From Polaromonas sp. (GTDB lineage: Bacteria > Pseudomonadota > Gammaproteobacteria > Burkholderiales > Burkholderiaceae_C): 58,356 nt of DNA. Below are positions 1-9,993 of this stretch, in pieces. Within the stretch, counting starts at the first letter, position 1. Every line of letters begins with the position of its first letter. The stretch spans positions 1 through 58,356 of the forward strand of contig NZ_JAQSDN010000019.1 in assembly GCF_029945925.1 (NCBI RefSeq), given 5' to 3'. The position numbers and the translations under genes are program-made. Below the pieces are notes generated by a model, which saw only the letters and a list, made by a program, of their open reading frames with translations, made no database searches and was not told the origin of the DNA.

Positions 1-380
1 TGCCGCTGCTGGCCGCGCTCAGGGCGCGCGGCCACCTCTTGAGCGTGGCCACCGGCAAGAGCCGACACGGCCTCGATGAAGCGCTGCAGGCCGTCGAGCT
101 CAAGGGCCGGTTCGACGGCTCGCGCACCGCCGATGAAACCGCCGGCAAACCGCACCCGCGCATGCTGCATGAACTGATGGACGAGTTTGGCGTGCGCCCG
201 GAGCGCACGCTGATGATTGGCGACACCACACACGACCTGCAGATGGCGCTCAACGCCGGCTGCGCCAGCGTCGGGGTCAGTTACGGCGCGCACGAAAGTG
301 CGGCCTTTCACGCCCTCCAGCCACGTTTTGTGGCCCATTCCGTGCAAGACCTGCAGGACTGGCTGGCCCGCAACGCATGA
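1..380 (+). CDS. HAD-superfamily hydrolase, phosphoglycolate-phosphatase-like (5' end cut by window)
   Basis: The reading frame is open from position 3 and starts outside the window; only the C-terminal 125 or so residues are seen. HAD motif II (VATGKS), the motif III lysine (KPHPRM) and motif IV (MIGDTTHD, the acidic Mg-binding pair) occur in the right order, so the catalytic C-terminal half of a phosphatase core is intact. In related Burkholderiales such a gene lies between rluC and a Rieske protein; that is recalled, not seen here. The substrate cannot be told from sequence; a small phosphorylated metabolite is usual for the HAD-IA group. The stop is 10 bp before the Rieske start, so the two are probably co-transcribed. 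An apparent TTG start at 39 is only an internal codon. Confidence 0.85.
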   Translation, partial: PLLAALRARGHLLSVATGKSRHGLDEALQAVELKGRFDGSRTADETAGKPHPRMLHELMDEFGVRPERTLMIGDTTHDLQMALNAGCASVGVSYGAHESAAFHALQPRFVAHSVQDLQDWLARNA

Positions 381-390
381 TCCGCCCGCC

Positions 391-768
391 ATGCCTGACC
401 CGGATCTGACCCTGATCCCGCTGTGCCGCACCGGTGAACTGCTGGAGGGTGGCGAGGCGGTTCCCTTCGACGTGAACTACGCGGGCCAGACCTGCCGTGC
501 CTTTGCCGTCCGCTTTGAGGGGCGGCCCCACGCCTACCTGAACCGCTGCAGCCATGTGGCAATGGAACTGGACTGGCAGCCCAACCGGGTGTTCGACGAC
601 AGCGGCCAGTGGCTGCTGTGCGCCAGCCACGGCGCAGCCTACCGGCCCGACACCGGCGAATGCAGCGGCGGCCCCTGCCAGGGCGGGCTGGTCAAAATTG
701 ACATTTCAGAAGGCGAAGGCCTTGTTTTCTGGCACACGTCCTACAAACTTAAAACATTGGAGTTCTAA
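391..768 (+). CDS. Small Rieske [2Fe-2S] protein
   Basis: Protein of 125 residues with the two-part Rieske cluster motif: CSH at about residue 52 and CASH about 20 residues later, each giving one Cys and one His ligand. It is a single Rieske domain without oxygenase or membrane domains, so it resembles the small ferredoxin-like Rieske proteins that carry electrons. The ATG at 391 follows the HAD stop by 10 bp and gives a start just before the domain; the frame also opens upstream at 217, but that part overlaps the HAD gene and is not protein-like. It ends 9 bp before sppA, so HAD, Rieske and sppA look like one transcription unit. Its redox partner is unknown. Confidence 0.85.
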   Translation: MPDPDLTLIPLCRTGELLEGGEAVPFDVNYAGQTCRAFAVRFEGRPHAYLNRCSHVAMELDWQPNRVFDDSGQWLLCASHGAAYRPDTGECSGGPCQGGLVKIDISEGEGLVFWHTSYKLKTLEF

Positions 769-777
769 ACTACCCGT

Positions 778-1827
778 ATGAATGATTCAAACCGCACCGA
801 TCCGTCCGAGAACCCGGATTTCGATCCAAACAGGCCTTCAGCCCAGCAAACACGAGCGCAGACAGCTCCTGAAAACGTAGCAACCAGCAAGTCCCTGAGC
901 GCCGAGCCGGGCTGGGAGCGTGCGACGCTCGAGAAGCTGGCGTTTGCTTCCCTCAACGAGCAGAAGGCCACGCGCCGCTGGAAGACCTTTGTGCGCCTGT
1001 CCTGGCTGGCCTTTTTTGTGTTCCTGGTGTGGTTTGTCATGCACCGCAGCACCGCCACCAGCGTCAGCGCGCCGCACACCGCGGTGGTGGAAATCAAGGG
1101 TGAGATCGCCGACGGGGCCGACGCGAGCGCCGAGTTCGTCAATGCCGCGCTGCGCGCGGCGTTTGAAGACGAGGGCGCCCAGGCGGTGGTGCTGCTGATC
1201 AATTCACCCGGCGGCAGCCCGGTGCAGGCCGGCATGATGAACGACGAGATCGTGCGCCTCAAGGCAAAACACAAGAAGCCCGTCTATGCCGTGGTCGGCG
1301 AAACCTGCGCCTCGGCGGCGTATTACGTCGCTGCCTCGGCCGACAGGATTTTTGTCGACAAGGCCAGCATCGTCGGCAGCATCGGCGTGCTGATGGACGG
1401 CTTTGGTTTCACCGGCCTGATGGACAAACTCGGCGTGGAGCGCCGCCTCATGACGGCCGGCGAAAACAAGGGTTTCCTGGACCCGTTCAGCCCGCAGACC
1501 GACAAGCAGCGCGTGTATGCCCAGGCCATGCTGGACCAGATTCACCAGCAGTTCATCACGGTCGTCAAAAACGGCCGTGGCCAACGCCTGAAGGAAACAC
1601 CGGAGATGTTCAGCGGCCTGTTCTGGACCGGCCAGCAGGCCATAGAACTGGGCCTGGCGGACCAGCTGGGCTCGCTCGACTATGTAGCCCGCGAAATCGT
1701 CAAGACCGAAGAAATCATCGACTACACGCGCCGCGAAAATGTCGCCGAACGCCTGGCCAAGAAATTCGGCGCCGCCATCGGGGACGGCGCGATCCGCACG
1801 CTGAAGACGGTTCCTGCGATTCGCTAA
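778..1827 (+). CDS. sppA: Signal peptide peptidase SppA, S49 family
   Basis: The 349-residue protein has a long polar N-terminus, one membrane anchor at about 72-88 and an S49 peptidase domain outside the membrane. Family S49 degrades leftover signal peptides and membrane-protein fragments using a Ser/Lys dyad. Ser179 (in CASAAYY) and Lys231 (in AGENKGF) are 52 residues apart, the same spacing as the known dyad of Bacillus SppA. Length matches the short single-domain form rather than the 600-residue E. coli form. The usual SGGYY around the serine is SAAYY here, a mild deviation. It is the last gene of its unit, followed within 30 bp by a terminator hairpin. Confidence 0.9.
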   Translation: MNDSNRTDPSENPDFDPNRPSAQQTRAQTAPENVATSKSLSAEPGWERATLEKLAFASLNEQKATRRWKTFVRLSWLAFFVFLVWFVMHRSTATSVSAPHTAVVEIKGEIADGADASAEFVNAALRAAFEDEGAQAVVLLINSPGGSPVQAGMMNDEIVRLKAKHKKPVYAVVGETCASAAYYVAASADRIFVDKASIVGSIGVLMDGFGFTGLMDKLGVERRLMTAGENKGFLDPFSPQTDKQRVYAQAMLDQIHQQFITVVKNGRGQRLKETPEMFSGLFWTGQQAIELGLADQLGSLDYVAREIVKTEEIIDYTRRENVAERLAKKFGAAIGDGAIRTLKTVPAIR

Positions 1828-1856
1828 AACGGTGCATCCGTTTAAAAAGTAAAAAA

Positions 1857-1880
1857 AGCCCGCTCGCTGCGGGCTTTTTT
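1857..1880. terminator. Bidirectional intrinsic terminator between sppA and the methyltransferase gene
   Basis: A 7-bp perfect stem (AGCCCGC/GCGGGCT) with a 5-nt loop, an A-run on the left and a T-run on the right. It sits between the convergent sppA (+) and methyltransferase (-) genes and can end transcription in both directions. Confidence 0.85.
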
Positions 1881-1894
1881 GTTGAGACGCGGGT

Positions 1895-2662
1895 TTAACG
1901 GCCTATGCAGAACACCGTGGGCAGGGCCAGCGGTGCAGCGGGCTTGTCGCGTTTCCACGTGCTGACCGACGCGCTGCGCGACCAGCCGCCCGGCAGGCTC
2001 AGACCGCAGCTCAGGGCCAGCCGCGTGTTGTGTTGCAGCGTCTGCAGCAGCGCCTGCAGCAGCGCGGTGTTGCGGTAGGGTGTTTCAATGAAGATCTGCG
2101 TCTGGCCGGTTTTCAGCGCCAGCGATTCGAGTTCCCGGATGCGCTGGCTGCGTTCGCCGCCGTCCTGCGGCAGGTAGCCGACAAACGCAAAATTCTGGCC
2201 GTTCAACCCGCTGGCAGCGAGCGCCAGCATCAGCGACATCGGTCCCACCAGCGGCAGCACCTGCAGGCCCAGGTCGTGCGCGGCGCGCACAACAGACGAG
2301 CCCGGGTCGGCAATCGCCGGCATGCCGGCTTCGCTGACCAGGCCGATGTCCCGGCCGGCCAGCGCAGCCGCCAGCAGCGGCCGGGCGTCGAAGTTGCCGC
2401 CGTGGTCGCCTTTTTTATGCACCTCGCGCGGCAGTTCCTGGATCTGCTGCGCCTGCACCGGCTGCTGCAGCGGCACCACCTCGCCCACCCGCTTGAGGTA
2501 GGCGCGGGTGCTTTTGGCGTTTTCGCAGATCCAGCTGGACAGGGTCGCGGCCACCTGCAGCGTGCCCAGGGGCATCACGTCCTGGAGCGGGGCCTGCACG
2601 TCACAGCCGAAATCCAGCGGCGCGGGCACCAGGTAAAGCCGGCCTTTGGGGGGGGCGGTCAT
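1895..2662 (-). CDS. SAM-dependent methyltransferase, RsmI/tetrapyrrole-methylase fold
   Basis: Protein of 255 residues with the RsmI-type signature SEAGMPAIADPG (RsmI itself has SDAGTP...DPG) and the following VGPMS and FVGYLP segments. RsmI 2'-O-methylates C1402 of 16S rRNA; it is usually about 280-290 residues, with a different N-terminus. This shorter relative is common in Burkholderiales beside maf and may have another substrate, so I give no symbol. It overlaps maf by 4 bp (ATGA), which suggests translational coupling. The start at 2662 is fixed by that overlap and gives an N-terminus running directly into the first beta strand. Confidence 0.75.
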   Translation of the reverse strand: MTAPPKGRLYLVPAPLDFGCDVQAPLQDVMPLGTLQVAATLSSWICENAKSTRAYLKRVGEVVPLQQPVQAQQIQELPREVHKKGDHGGNFDARPLLAAALAGRDIGLVSEAGMPAIADPGSSVVRAAHDLGLQVLPLVGPMSLMLALAASGLNGQNFAFVGYLPQDGGERSQRIRELESLALKTGQTQIFIETPYRNTALLQALLQTLQHNTRLALSCGLSLPGGWSRSASVSTWKRDKPAAPLALPTVFCIGR

Positions 2663-3309
2663 GGTTTTTCCCTGCGCGCCGGCAGCAGCGGGATGCCGGC
2701 GGCCTGGATCATCCGGCAGGTGCGTATCAGGGGCAGGCCGACCAGTGCGGTCGGGTCGTCGTTCTCGATGGCGTCCAGCAGGGTGATGCCCAGACCTTCG
2801 CTTTTGGCGCTGCCGGCGCAGTCGTAAGGCTGCTCGGCCTGCAGGTAGTTCTCGATGTCCTCATCGCCAAGCGCGCGAAACTGCACCTTCACCGCTGCCA
2901 GGTCGGTCTGCTCAAACCCGCTTTGCAGGCAGACCACAGCCACGGCGGTCTGGAACACCACGCTCCGGCCGCGCATCAGGCGAAGCTGGGCGACCGCATT
3001 GGCATGGTTGCCGGGCTTGCCGAGGGCCTGGCCGTTGAGGTCGGCGACCTGGTCGGAGCCGATCACCACCGCATCGGGAAAAGCCGCGGCCACGGCACGC
3101 GCCTTGGCCAGGGCCAGCCGCCGGGCCAGGGCCGCCGGGGCTTCGCCGGGCAGCGGGGTTTCGTCGACCGCGGGGGAGGCCACTTCAAAGGGTATTTGCA
3201 GGCGTTGCAGCAGTTCACGGCGGTAGGGCGAGGTCGAGCCCAGGATCAGGCGGCGCGCTGTTGGGGGGTGGGCGCCGTTGCGGGTATCGGGAGAAGGTGC
3301 AGGGTTCAT
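2659..3309 (-). CDS. Maf/YceF-like nucleoside triphosphate pyrophosphatase
   Basis: Maf family, 216 residues. The N-terminal signature LGSTSPYRRELL matches the phosphate-binding SxSPRR motif of the family (SPYRR is typical of the YceF subgroup, which hydrolyses m7GTP). The acidic segment VIGSDQVA and KPGNHANA follow as in family members. These house-cleaning enzymes remove modified nucleotides before they enter RNA or DNA. The gene is divergent from yceD, with only 25 bp between the chosen starts, and continues into the methyltransferase gene. The first 15 residues are low-complexity and the true start may be a few codons further in. Confidence 0.85.
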   Translation of the reverse strand: MNPAPSPDTRNGAHPPTARRLILGSTSPYRRELLQRLQIPFEVASPAVDETPLPGEAPAALARRLALAKARAVAAAFPDAVVIGSDQVADLNGQALGKPGNHANAVAQLRLMRGRSVVFQTAVAVVCLQSGFEQTDLAAVKVQFRALGDEDIENYLQAEQPYDCAGSAKSEGLGITLLDAIENDDPTALVGLPLIRTCRMIQAAGIPLLPARREKP

Positions 3310-3334
3310 GCGTCGATTCTCTTACACTGCTGCC

Positions 3335-3877
3335 ATGTCCAGACATCTTCACGCCCGCCGGCTCAACATGCAGGCTTTTGCCCAAGAGGGCAAACCGCTC
3401 GTCGAGAGCACGCCACTATCAAATATGGAGCGCCTGGCGCAGGAGATACATGGGCTGGCGCCCGATTTGGCTGTTAACTGGGAGGCGCGGGCCGAGCTGC
3501 GGCCGCACGCCGGTGCCGAGGGCGACGTCTGGCTGCACCTGCAGGCCAGTGCGACGCTGCCGCTTACCTGCCAGCGTTGCATGGGTGCGGTGCCCACCGC
3601 GCTGGACGTGGACCAGTGGTACCGCTTTGTGGCCGATGAAGACATTGCCATGGCCGAGGACGACCAGTCGGAAGAAGACTTGCTGGTGATGGCGCCGCAA
3701 TTCGACCTGCTGGCCGTGGTCGAAGACGAGCTGCTGATGGCCTTGCCGCTGGTGCCCATGCACGAGACCTGTCCGGTGGCGCCGGTGTTCAGTGCAGGCG
3801 AGGGCGAGCTGGCACAGCAGGAAGAGGCCAAACCCCACCCCTTTGCCGCGCTGGCGCAGCTGAAAAAGAAAAAATAG
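3335..3877 (+). CDS. yceD: YceD/DUF177 family protein, 23S rRNA accumulation factor
   Basis: DUF177 protein of 180 residues from the ATG at 3335. The family signature is a short Cys motif (TCQRC at about residue 77) followed by an acidic middle and a second Cys segment near the C-terminus (ETCPV). The family is linked to accumulation of precursor 23S rRNA and is encoded just before rpmF in many proteobacteria and plants, as here. Two earlier in-frame ATGs (3278, 3308) would overlap the divergent maf gene, so the ATG in front of SRHLHARRL is preferred. The C-terminus is lysine-rich. Confidence 0.85.
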   Translation: MSRHLHARRLNMQAFAQEGKPLVESTPLSNMERLAQEIHGLAPDLAVNWEARAELRPHAGAEGDVWLHLQASATLPLTCQRCMGAVPTALDVDQWYRFVADEDIAMAEDDQSEEDLLVMAPQFDLLAVVEDELLMALPLVPMHETCPVAPVFSAGEGELAQQEEAKPHPFAALAQLKKKK

Positions 3878-3998
3878 CCCGGAAATCGCCAGAAATTGCG
3901 CTGTGGGGCAGAGCCCGCCGGCACTGTGCAGGGGGCTGTTCAAGGCGGTTGCTGAACAGGGTTTTCGAGGGGATGGCACCTGCCTTGTGGTGCCAACT

Positions 3999-4027
3999 GG
4001 AAAAACCCGGCCGTATCGCGCTATAAT
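3999..4027 (+). promoter_or_regulatory. Putative sigma-70 promoter for rpmF-plsX-fab
   Basis: A perfect -10 TATAAT lies at 4022-4027 with a -35-like TGGAAA (4 of 6) at 3999-4004 and a 17-bp spacer. It stands in the 226-bp yceD-rpmF gap and would start a transcript about 70 bp ahead of rpmF. The -10 is strong and the -35 weak. Confidence 0.55.
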
Positions 4028-4103
4028 CAAAGGCTTGGCGCCAAGACCCGCTCACGGGTTTTGTGCGTAATTTACCCACCCTATACCCCCTCAGGAGCGG
4101 ATC

Positions 4104-4286
4104 ATGGCCGTCCAGCAGAACAAAAAATCACCTTCCAAGCGCGGCATGCACCGCGCGCACAACGCTTTGACCGTTCCGGGCATTGCTGTCGAGTCCACCA
4201 CCGGTGAGACACACCTGCGTCATCACATCAGCCCCACCGGTTTTTACCGTGGCCGCAAGGTGCTGAAAACAAAATCCGAAGCGTAA
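4104..4286 (+). CDS. rpmF: 50S ribosomal protein L32
   Basis: The 60-residue L32 begins [20 protein letters not shown], the conserved N-terminus of this protein, and is very basic. L32 is a structural protein of the large subunit. The ATG follows a clear Shine-Dalgarno (AGGAG at 4092-4096). Position between yceD and plsX is the classic proteobacterial order linking ribosome and lipid synthesis. A hairpin with a T-rich tail follows directly, so part of the transcript probably ends before plsX. Confidence 0.97.
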   Translation: MAVQQNKKSPSKRGMHRAHNALTVPGIAVESTTGETHLRHHISPTGFYRGRKVLKTKSEA

Positions 4287-4304
4287 TTTCGCGCTTTAAC
4301 GACT

Positions 4305-4335
4305 GGCCCGCACTCATCCTGCGGGCCTTTGTTTT
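4305..4335 (+). terminator. Partial terminator/attenuator between rpmF and plsX
   Basis: Stem GGCCCGC (4305-4311) pairs with GCGGGCC (4321-4327) across a 9-nt loop and is followed by TTTGTTTTG. It lies 18 bp after rpmF and 45 bp before plsX in the same direction, so it likely reduces read-through rather than blocking it, giving more L32 mRNA than plsX mRNA. Confidence 0.65.
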
Positions 4336-4371
4336 GTTGAATTCCCATTTTCTGACTGCACCGGTCCTGCC

Positions 4372-5475
4372 ATGATCAGGATAGCTGTCGACGCCATGGG
4401 TGGTGATGTCGGCCCGCAGGTCACCGTGCCGGCCAGCCTGTCCTTCCTGGACAGCCACCCCGAAGCGGCCATTTTGCTGGTAGGTCAGCCTGCCGTGCTG
4501 GCGGCTCACCCGCTGTTTTCCCGTCTTCAGGCCCATGCGCGCTGCCAGGTGCTTGCTGCCACCGAGGTGGTGACCATGGACGATCCGATCGAAGTCGCTC
4601 TGCGGCGCAAGAAAGACTCGTCCATGCGGGTGGCGATTGCGCAGGTCAAGGACGGCGCCGCACAGGCCGCCGTCTCGGCCGGCAACACCGGCGCGCTGAT
4701 GGCTATTTCGCGCTACATCCTCAAGACGCTGGACGGCATTGACCGCCCCGCGATTGCCGGGCAAATCCCCAACGCCAAAGGCGGCGCCACCACCGTGCTG
4801 GACCTCGGGGCCAATGTTGACTGCACGCAAGACCACCTGTTCCAGTTTGCCGTCATGGGTTCTGCCCTGGTCGCGGCCATCACCGACAAATCCAACCCCA
4901 GCGTGGGCCTGCTCAATATCGGCGAAGAGGCGATAAAAGGCAGCGAAACCATTAAAAAAGCGGGCGAACTGCTTCGATCTGCCTCCAAAAGTGGCGATCT
5001 TAATTTTTACGGCAATGTCGAGGGCAACGACATTTTCAAGGGTGTGGTGGACATCGTGGTCTGCGACGGTTTTGTTGGCAACGTAGCGCTCAAGGCCAGC
5101 GAAGGCCTCGCCAGCATGATTGGCGACTTCATCAAGGCTGAATTTTCACGCAATATTTTCACCAAAATTGCAGCTATCGTTGCTTATCCGGTGTTATCTG
5201 CATTTAAAAACAGGGTTGACCACAGGCGTTACAACGGCGCAGCGCTGCTGGGGCTGCGTGGGCTGGTGTTCAAGAGCCACGGTTCGGCCGATGCGTTTGC
5301 CTTCGAGAGGGCATTGAATCGGGCTTATGATGCAGCTCGCAACAATTTGCTGGACCGGGTGAGGGAACGCATTGCTCACGCGGCGCCGCTGCTGGCCACG
5401 GCCGGCGCGCCGCCGGCGGAACCCCCAGTCGTTCCGGCGCAGGCTGAATTGGCCGCCTTCGGCGCCGCACACTAA
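4372..5475 (+). CDS. plsX: Phosphate acyltransferase PlsX
   Basis: PlsX (367 residues) makes acyl-phosphate from acyl-ACP, the first step feeding PlsY in membrane phospholipid synthesis. It starts with the family signature [15 protein letters not shown] and continues with [10 protein letters not shown] and a NIGEE...KG segment, all conserved in PlsX. Length is normal, except for an Ala/Pro-rich C-terminal tail of about 25 residues. It is followed after 7 bp by fabH, so the two are likely co-translated. The enzyme is peripheral at the inner membrane. Confidence 0.95.
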   Translation: MIRIAVDAMGGDVGPQVTVPASLSFLDSHPEAAILLVGQPAVLAAHPLFSRLQAHARCQVLAATEVVTMDDPIEVALRRKKDSSMRVAIAQVKDGAAQAAVSAGNTGALMAISRYILKTLDGIDRPAIAGQIPNAKGGATTVLDLGANVDCTQDHLFQFAVMGSALVAAITDKSNPSVGLLNIGEEAIKGSETIKKAGELLRSASKSGDLNFYGNVEGNDIFKGVVDIVVCDGFVGNVALKASEGLASMIGDFIKAEFSRNIFTKIAAIVAYPVLSAFKNRVDHRRYNGAALLGLRGLVFKSHGSADAFAFERALNRAYDAARNNLLDRVRERIAHAAPLLATAGAPPAEPPVVPAQAELAAFGAAH

Positions 5476-5482
5476 GTTATTC

Positions 5483-6460
5483 ATGAGCCCTTATTCACGT
5501 ATCACAGGCACCGGCAGCTACCTGCCGCCGCGCCGTCTGAGCAATGCCGAGCTGGCCACCGAACTGGCGGCGCAGGGGGTTGAAACCTCCGACGACTGGA
5601 TTGTCGAACGCACCGGCATCCGTGCCCGACACTTTGCCGATCCCGGTGTCTGCAGCAGCGACTTGGGGGTGGAAGCCGCCAAAAACGCCCTGCAGGCCGC
5701 CGGTCTTCAGCCCGGCGATATCGACCTGATCATCGTGGCCACGTCGACGCCCGACATGGTGTTTCCTTCGGCAGCCTGCATCCTGCAGAACAAGCTCGGC
5801 ATCGCCGGCTGCCCGGCGTTTGACGTGCAGGCGGTCTGCAGCGGCTTTGTGTATGCGCTGACCATCGCCGATGCCATGATCAAGACCGGTTCTGCCAGCA
5901 AGGCGCTGGTCATTGGCGCCGAGGTGTTTTCGCGCATTCTCGATTTTTCGGACCGCACCACCTGCGTGCTGTTTGGCGACGGCGCCGGCGCCGTGGTGCT
6001 CGAGGCGTCCGAGACGCCCGGCATCCTGGCCAGTGACCTGCACGCCGACGGCAAACACGTCGGCATTTTGTGTGTGCCGGGCACCGTGGCCGGCGGCAAG
6101 GTGCTGGGTGATCCGCTGCTCAAGATGGACGGGCAGGCCGTTTTCAAACTCGCGGTCGGTGTTCTCGAAGATGCGGCGCGTGCGACCCTGGCCAAGGCCG
6201 GCCTGCAGGAGAGCGACATTGACTGGCTGGTTCCTCACCAGGCCAACATCCGCATCATGCAGGGCACCGCGAAGAGGCTCAAGATGTCCATGGACAAGGT
6301 GATCGTCACGGTGGACCAGCATGGCAACACCTCCGCCGCCTCCATTCCGCTGGCGCTCGACGTGGCGGTGCGCAGCGGCAAGATCAAAAAAGGGGAGACG
6401 CTGCTGCTCGAAGGGGTGGGCGGCGGCTTCACCTGGGGTGCGGTACTCCTGAATCTATAG
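5483..6460 (+). CDS. fabH: Beta-ketoacyl-ACP synthase III (KAS III)
   Basis: FabH condenses acetyl-CoA with malonyl-ACP to begin fatty-acid synthesis. From the ATG at 5483 the protein has 325 residues. The catalytic triad is visible: Cys119 in AVCSGF, His252 in PHQAN and Asn282 in QHGNTS. The C-terminal [10 protein letters not shown] is typical. The frame is open further upstream, but that part lies inside plsX, and the start near [16 protein letters not shown] fits all homologues. Its TAG stop lies within a dispersed repeat that fills the gap to fabD. Confidence 0.96.
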   Translation: MSPYSRITGTGSYLPPRRLSNAELATELAAQGVETSDDWIVERTGIRARHFADPGVCSSDLGVEAAKNALQAAGLQPGDIDLIIVATSTPDMVFPSAACILQNKLGIAGCPAFDVQAVCSGFVYALTIADAMIKTGSASKALVIGAEVFSRILDFSDRTTCVLFGDGAGAVVLEASETPGILASDLHADGKHVGILCVPGTVAGGKVLGDPLLKMDGQAVFKLAVGVLEDAARATLAKAGLQESDIDWLVPHQANIRIMQGTAKRLKMSMDKVIVTVDQHGNTSAASIPLALDVAVRSGKIKKGETLLLEGVGGGFTWGAVLLNL

Positions 6461-6494
6461 CAGCTTGCGCCCGCTCCATCGGGGCGGGAAGCTG
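6455..6494. repeat. Dispersed palindromic repeat (AGCAGCTTGCGCCCG type)
   Basis: The fabH-fabD gap holds CTATAGCAGCTTGCGCCCG, followed by a short loop and a GGGCGGGAAGCTG arm, an imperfect hairpin. The same words recur at 24055-24103, 25981-26027 and 40231-40270 in this window. The stop codon of fabH (6458-6460) is part of it. Confidence 0.6.
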
Positions 6495-6510
6495 TTTTCA
6501 TGATATTTTT

Positions 6511-7461
6511 ATGAAACCTTTTGCTTTTGTTTTTCCCGGACAGGGTTCGCAGGCCGTCGGCATGCTCGACGCCTGGGGCGACCATCCGGCCGTGCGGGAG
6601 GCGTTGCGGGAGGCCTCGGATGCGCTGGGCGAGGACCTGGCCCAACTGATCAGCCAGGGCCCCAAAGAGGCGCTGGGCCTGACCACCAACACGCAACCCG
6701 TGATGCTGGTGGCTGGTGTGGCGGCATACCGGGCCTGGATGGCCGAGACCGGCGCCGCGCCGGCGGTGGTCGCCGGGCATTCGCTCGGTGAATATTCCGC
6801 GCTGGTGGCTTCCGGTGTGCTGAGCCTGGCGCAGGCTGCGCCGCTGGTGCGCTTTCGCGCGCAGGCCATGCAGGAGGCGGTGCCGGTGGGCATCGGTGCG
6901 ATGGCTGCCATTCTGGGCATGGAAGCGTCCCGTGTGATTGAAGGTTGCGCTGAAGCCGTTCGCAGCTTTGGCCTGAACACCGCGGAAGTGGTGGAGGCCG
7001 TCAACTTCAACGACCCGATGCAGACCGTGATCGCCGGGAGCAAGGCGGCCGTGGAAAAAGCCTGCGAGGTCCTCAAGGCCAACGGCGCCAAGCGGGCCCT
7101 GCCGTTGCCGGTGTCGGCACCGTTTCACTCCAGCCTGATGAAGCCCGCGGCGGACAGGCTCAGGGAAAAACTGGCGGCCACGGCCTTCGCGGCGCCGCAG
7201 ATCCCGGTGATCAACAACATTGCGGTCGCAGTCGAGAGCGATCCCGACCGCATTCGCGCGGCCCTCTACGAGCAGGCCTTCGGCCCGGTGCGCTGGGTCG
7301 AATGTGTCCGGGCCATCAAGGCGCGCGGCATCACCACCGTGGTCGAATGCGGCCCCGGCAAGGTGCTCGCCGGCATGGTCAAACGTATCGATGCGGACAT
7401 GACGGGCGTGGCCCTGTTTGATCCGGACAGCCTGGTTCAGGCGAAGGAGGCACTGGTATGA
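6511..7461 (+). CDS. fabD: Malonyl-CoA:ACP transacylase
   Basis: FabD moves malonyl groups from CoA to acyl carrier protein. The 316-residue protein has the N-terminal GQGSQ (residues 10-14), the nucleophile Ser91 in GHSLGEYSA, and a catalytic-type His in SAPFHSSLM at about residue 205. Length is usual. Its last four bases overlap fabG (ATGA), a sign of coupled translation. The start at 6511 is the first ATG after the repeat that separates it from fabH. Confidence 0.96.
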   Translation: MKPFAFVFPGQGSQAVGMLDAWGDHPAVREALREASDALGEDLAQLISQGPKEALGLTTNTQPVMLVAGVAAYRAWMAETGAAPAVVAGHSLGEYSALVASGVLSLAQAAPLVRFRAQAMQEAVPVGIGAMAAILGMEASRVIEGCAEAVRSFGLNTAEVVEAVNFNDPMQTVIAGSKAAVEKACEVLKANGAKRALPLPVSAPFHSSLMKPAADRLREKLAATAFAAPQIPVINNIAVAVESDPDRIRAALYEQAFGPVRWVECVRAIKARGITTVVECGPGKVLAGMVKRIDADMTGVALFDPDSLVQAKEALV

Positions 7462-8204
7462 GCGACGTCAAATTTGAAGGTCAGGTAGCCTTGGTCACTG
7501 GCGCTTCCCGCGGCATCGGCGCGGCGATTGCGCTGGAACTGGCGCAGCGCGGCCTGAAAGTGATTGGCACGGCCACCACCGACGAGGGCGCCGCCAAAAT
7601 CAGCCATGCGCTGGCCGCTTTTCCCGGTTGCGCAGGCCGCAACCTCAACGTGAACGACGTGGCGGCCGCCGAGGCGCTGATCGATGCCATCGTCAAGGAG
7701 CATGGCGGGCTGCAGGTGCTGGTCAACAATGCCGGCATCACGCGCGACATGCTGGCCATGCGCCTCAAGGATGAAGACTGGGACGCGGTGCTGGACACCA
7801 ACCTCAAGGCGGTGTTTCGCATGAGCCGCGCCGTGATGCGCACCATGATGAAGCAGCGTTATGGCCGCATCATCAGCATCACCTCGGTGGTGGGCGCTTC
7901 CGGCAACGCCGGCCAGGCCAACTACGCGGCGGCCAAGGCCGGCGTGGCCGGGATGACCCGTGCGCTTGCGCGGGAACTCGGCAGCCGCAACATCACTGTC
8001 AACTGCGTCGCGCCAGGCTTTATCGAAACCGACATGACCGCAGGTTTGCCCGAGGAACAACAGAAGGCGCTGCTGGGCCAGATCCCGCTGGGGCACCTGG
8101 GCAAGCCGCAGGACATTGCGCACGCCGTGGCCTTTGTGGCGAGCCCGCAGGCGGGTTACATCACCGGGCAGGAGCTTCACGTCAACGGCGGGATGTACAT
8201 GTAA
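7458..8204 (+). CDS. fabG: 3-oxoacyl-ACP reductase
   Basis: FabG is the NADPH-dependent short-chain dehydrogenase/reductase that reduces 3-ketoacyl-ACP. The 248-residue protein has the Rossmann motif TGASRGIG (14-21), NNAG (90-93) and the Ser143-Tyr156-Lys160 triad (YAAAK). The C-terminal YITGQELHVNGGMYM is highly typical of FabG. It overlaps fabD by 4 bp. A 175-bp gap follows, with a separate promoter for acpP. Confidence 0.96.
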   Translation: MSDVKFEGQVALVTGASRGIGAAIALELAQRGLKVIGTATTDEGAAKISHALAAFPGCAGRNLNVNDVAAAEALIDAIVKEHGGLQVLVNNAGITRDMLAMRLKDEDWDAVLDTNLKAVFRMSRAVMRTMMKQRYGRIISITSVVGASGNAGQANYAAAKAGVAGMTRALARELGSRNITVNCVAPGFIETDMTAGLPEEQQKALLGQIPLGHLGKPQDIAHAVAFVASPQAGYITGQELHVNGGMYM

Positions 8205-8253
8205 ATCATCCGGCGGCTGCCGATCTGCCCTGCGTCACCAGGATCATGAATAA

Positions 8254-8619
<366 letters not shown>

Positions 8620-8645
8620 AGACTCCGGTCTTTTTTCAGCTCGCT

Positions 8646-8666
8646 CGAAAGGCCTCCGGTCTTTCG
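8646..8666 (+). terminator. Weak hairpin between acpP and fabF
   Basis: CGAAAG (8646-8651) pairs with CTTTCG (8661-8666) around a 9-nt loop, in a 69-bp gap that also holds a smaller AGAC/GTCT hairpin followed by six Ts at 8623-8637. Neither is a textbook terminator; they may act as processing or partial termination sites, since ACP is needed in excess over FabF. Confidence 0.3.
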
Positions 8667-8688
8667 GGACTTTCTTCAGGATTTGCGC

Positions 8689-9933
<1,245 letters not shown>

Positions 9934-9993
9934 GGCCTTTCCCCATCCCACACGCCCAGCCGCACCTGATTCCCATCACTTCGCACCCTGACC

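Noticed and set aside
3405..3440. Repeat-like ACTATCAAATATGGAGCGCC inside yceD
   Set aside because: Similar to the CTATNAAAT module but too short and in ordinary coding context; not separable from chance.
5150..5190. Repeat-like GCAGCTATCGTTGC inside plsX
   Set aside because: The encoded [11 protein letters not shown] is normal PlsX sequence, so the likeness to the dispersed repeat may be chance.
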